DNA of 64,000 bases from positions 3,782,325 to 3,846,324 of the forward strand of contig NZ_UPHU01000001.1 of assembly GCF_900566075.1 (NCBI RefSeq), given 5' to 3'. This DNA is from Mycobacterium pseudokansasii. Lineage in GTDB: Bacteria > Actinomycetota > Actinomycetes > Mycobacteriales > Mycobacteriaceae. Within the stretch, counting starts at the first letter, position 1. Every line of letters starts with the position of its first letter. Shown in pieces: positions 63,345 through 64,000 of this stretch. The notes under the pieces are model-generated. The model saw nothing but the letters and a program-made list of their open reading frames with translations, searched no databases and was not told the origin of the DNA. A program made the translations under genes and the position numbers.

Positions 63345-64000
63345 ATGAGCCGACGTGCGGAGATTCCGCCGCTGACCTGGGATGAGTTGGGCGTGAGCGA
63401 GTTGCTGCCGACGGGAACGGTGACGCTGCTGCTGGCTGATGTCGAGGGCTCGACGCGGCTGTGGGAGACCCAGCCCGAGAACATGACCGCGGCGCTGGCC
63501 CGGCTCAACACCACCGTCAACAAGGCCATCGCCGCCCACGACGGGGTGCGCCCCCTCGAGCAGGGCGAGGGGGACAGCTTCGTGGCCGCATTTGCCCGCG
63601 CCAGCGACGCGGTGGCCTGCGCGCTCGAGCTGCAGCGCGCGCCGCTGGCCCCGATCCGGCTGCGCATCGGGATCCACACCGGCGAGATTCAGCTACGCGA
63701 CGAATCCAACTACGCCGGCCCCACCATCAACCGCACCGCGCGGCTGCGCGATCTGGCCCATGGCGGCCAAACCGTGTTGTCCGGGGCGACCCAGCCGCTG
63801 GTTGTCGATCGGCTCCCCGAGGGGGTGTGGCTGGCCGATCTGGGCAGCCACCCGTTGCGGGACCTGCCGCGCCCGGAGCGCGTCGTCCAGCTGTGCCATC
63901 CCGACCTGCGCAACGAATTCCCGCCACTTCGCGTCCGCAATATCGCTGCGCCTAACCTTCCGGCGCAGTTGACGAGCTTCGTCGGGCGCCAGGCCGAAAT
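63345..64000 (+). CDS. Adenylate/guanylate cyclase domain - ATPase regulator, N-terminal part
   Basis: The frame from ATG 63345 runs off the window (218 residues seen). Residues about 23-185 form a class III nucleotidyl cyclase domain: TLLLADVEGSTRLWE with the first metal Asp, LEQGEGDSFVAAFARA at the second metal loop, then IRLRIGIHTGEIQ and GPTINRTARLRDLAHGGQ. It then reads LPAQLTSFVGRQAE, the typical entry to an AAA/NB-ARC-like ATPase domain. Mycobacterial relatives end in TPR and LuxR HTH parts. The catalytic loop GEGD rather than GDGD-like patterns needs checking before assuming activity. Confidence 0.88.
   Translation, partial: MSRRAEIPPLTWDELGVSELLPTGTVTLLLADVEGSTRLWETQPENMTAALARLNTTVNKAIAAHDGVRPLEQGEGDSFVAAFARASDAVACALELQRAPLAPIRLRIGIHTGEIQLRDESNYAGPTINRTARLRDLAHGGQTVLSGATQPLVVDRLPEGVWLADLGSHPLRDLPRPERVVQLCHPDLRNEFPPLRVRNIAAPNLPAQLTSFVGRQAE

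Noticed and set aside
1..64000. CRISPR arrays or prophage
   Set aside because: No regularly spaced repeats of 25-40 bp, cas-like genes, integrases or phage structural genes were seen.

Overview
The window is chromosomal DNA of a Mycobacterium. It is high in GC, uses GTG and TTG starts often, and carries long spurious open frames opposite real genes. From about 8.1 kb to 62.2 kb the gene order follows the M. tuberculosis segment Rv2228c to Rv2273. Landmarks are the RNase H/CobC fusion, ptkA-ptpA, cobD, ahpE, aceE, mabR, the FAS-II operon fabD-acpM-kasA-kasB-accD6, glpD1, mscR, cyp124 and lppN. Extra genes, pseudogenes and missing genes relative to M. tuberculosis, plus an intact second Lnt homologue, suggest a non-tuberculous species. 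I cannot name it.

Layout. 1-8.0 kb is accessory DNA: a frameshifted 13E12/HNH gene, a secreted BBE-type flavoprotein, a MazEF-like pair, a collapsed vapBC module, and a three-gene operon of amidohydrolase, N-acyl-D-amino-acid deacylase-like enzyme and cytochrome P450. 8.1-18.2 kb holds the cobC to RNase H/phosphatase operon with 4-bp overlaps, ptkA-ptpA-SURF1, cobD, small membrane proteins, a cation efflux protein and an epoxide hydrolase. 18.3-19.7 kb is a tiny island: a Fic protein between an intact tRNA-Val and a displaced copy of the 3' part of a tRNA-Val. 19.8-31.4 kb is core metabolism: peroxiredoxin AhpE, pyruvate dehydrogenase E1, and the mycolic-acid elongation operon with its regulator MabR. 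31.4-34.2 kb holds a nuclease-like gene bracketed by palindromic repeats and a wrecked TetR/FAD-monooxygenase locus.

34.2-39.5 kb is a glycerolipid-related group: glpD1, a TetR regulator, an alkyl-DHAP-synthase-like oxidase and a diacylglycerol kinase. 39.9-42.5 kb is decayed DNA with an AT-rich patch, an IS630-type transposase remnant and a broken GH5 endoglycoceramidase-like gene. 42.7-55.9 kb is mostly conserved: DUF3145, a serine hydrolase, a methyltransferase, mscR with a metallo-hydrolase partner, an intact Lnt homologue, an SDR, an Hsp70-like/proline-rich membrane protein and an MFS transporter. 56.0-60.0 kb has cyp124 coupled to an amine oxidase, then a methyltransferase and a SnoaL-like protein where M. 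tuberculosis has its sulfotransferase/cyp128 (sulfomenaquinone) genes. The end holds lppN, a DUF5995 protein, two DUF202 membrane proteins, a haloacid-dehalogenase-like enzyme and the start of a cyclase-ATPase regulator.

The points most worth following are the Fic mini-island with its operator-like inverted repeat, the swap of content next to cyp124, the amidohydrolase-deacylase-P450 operon, the palindrome-bracketed nuclease gene, and the Lnt homologue with Ser in place of the catalytic Cys.
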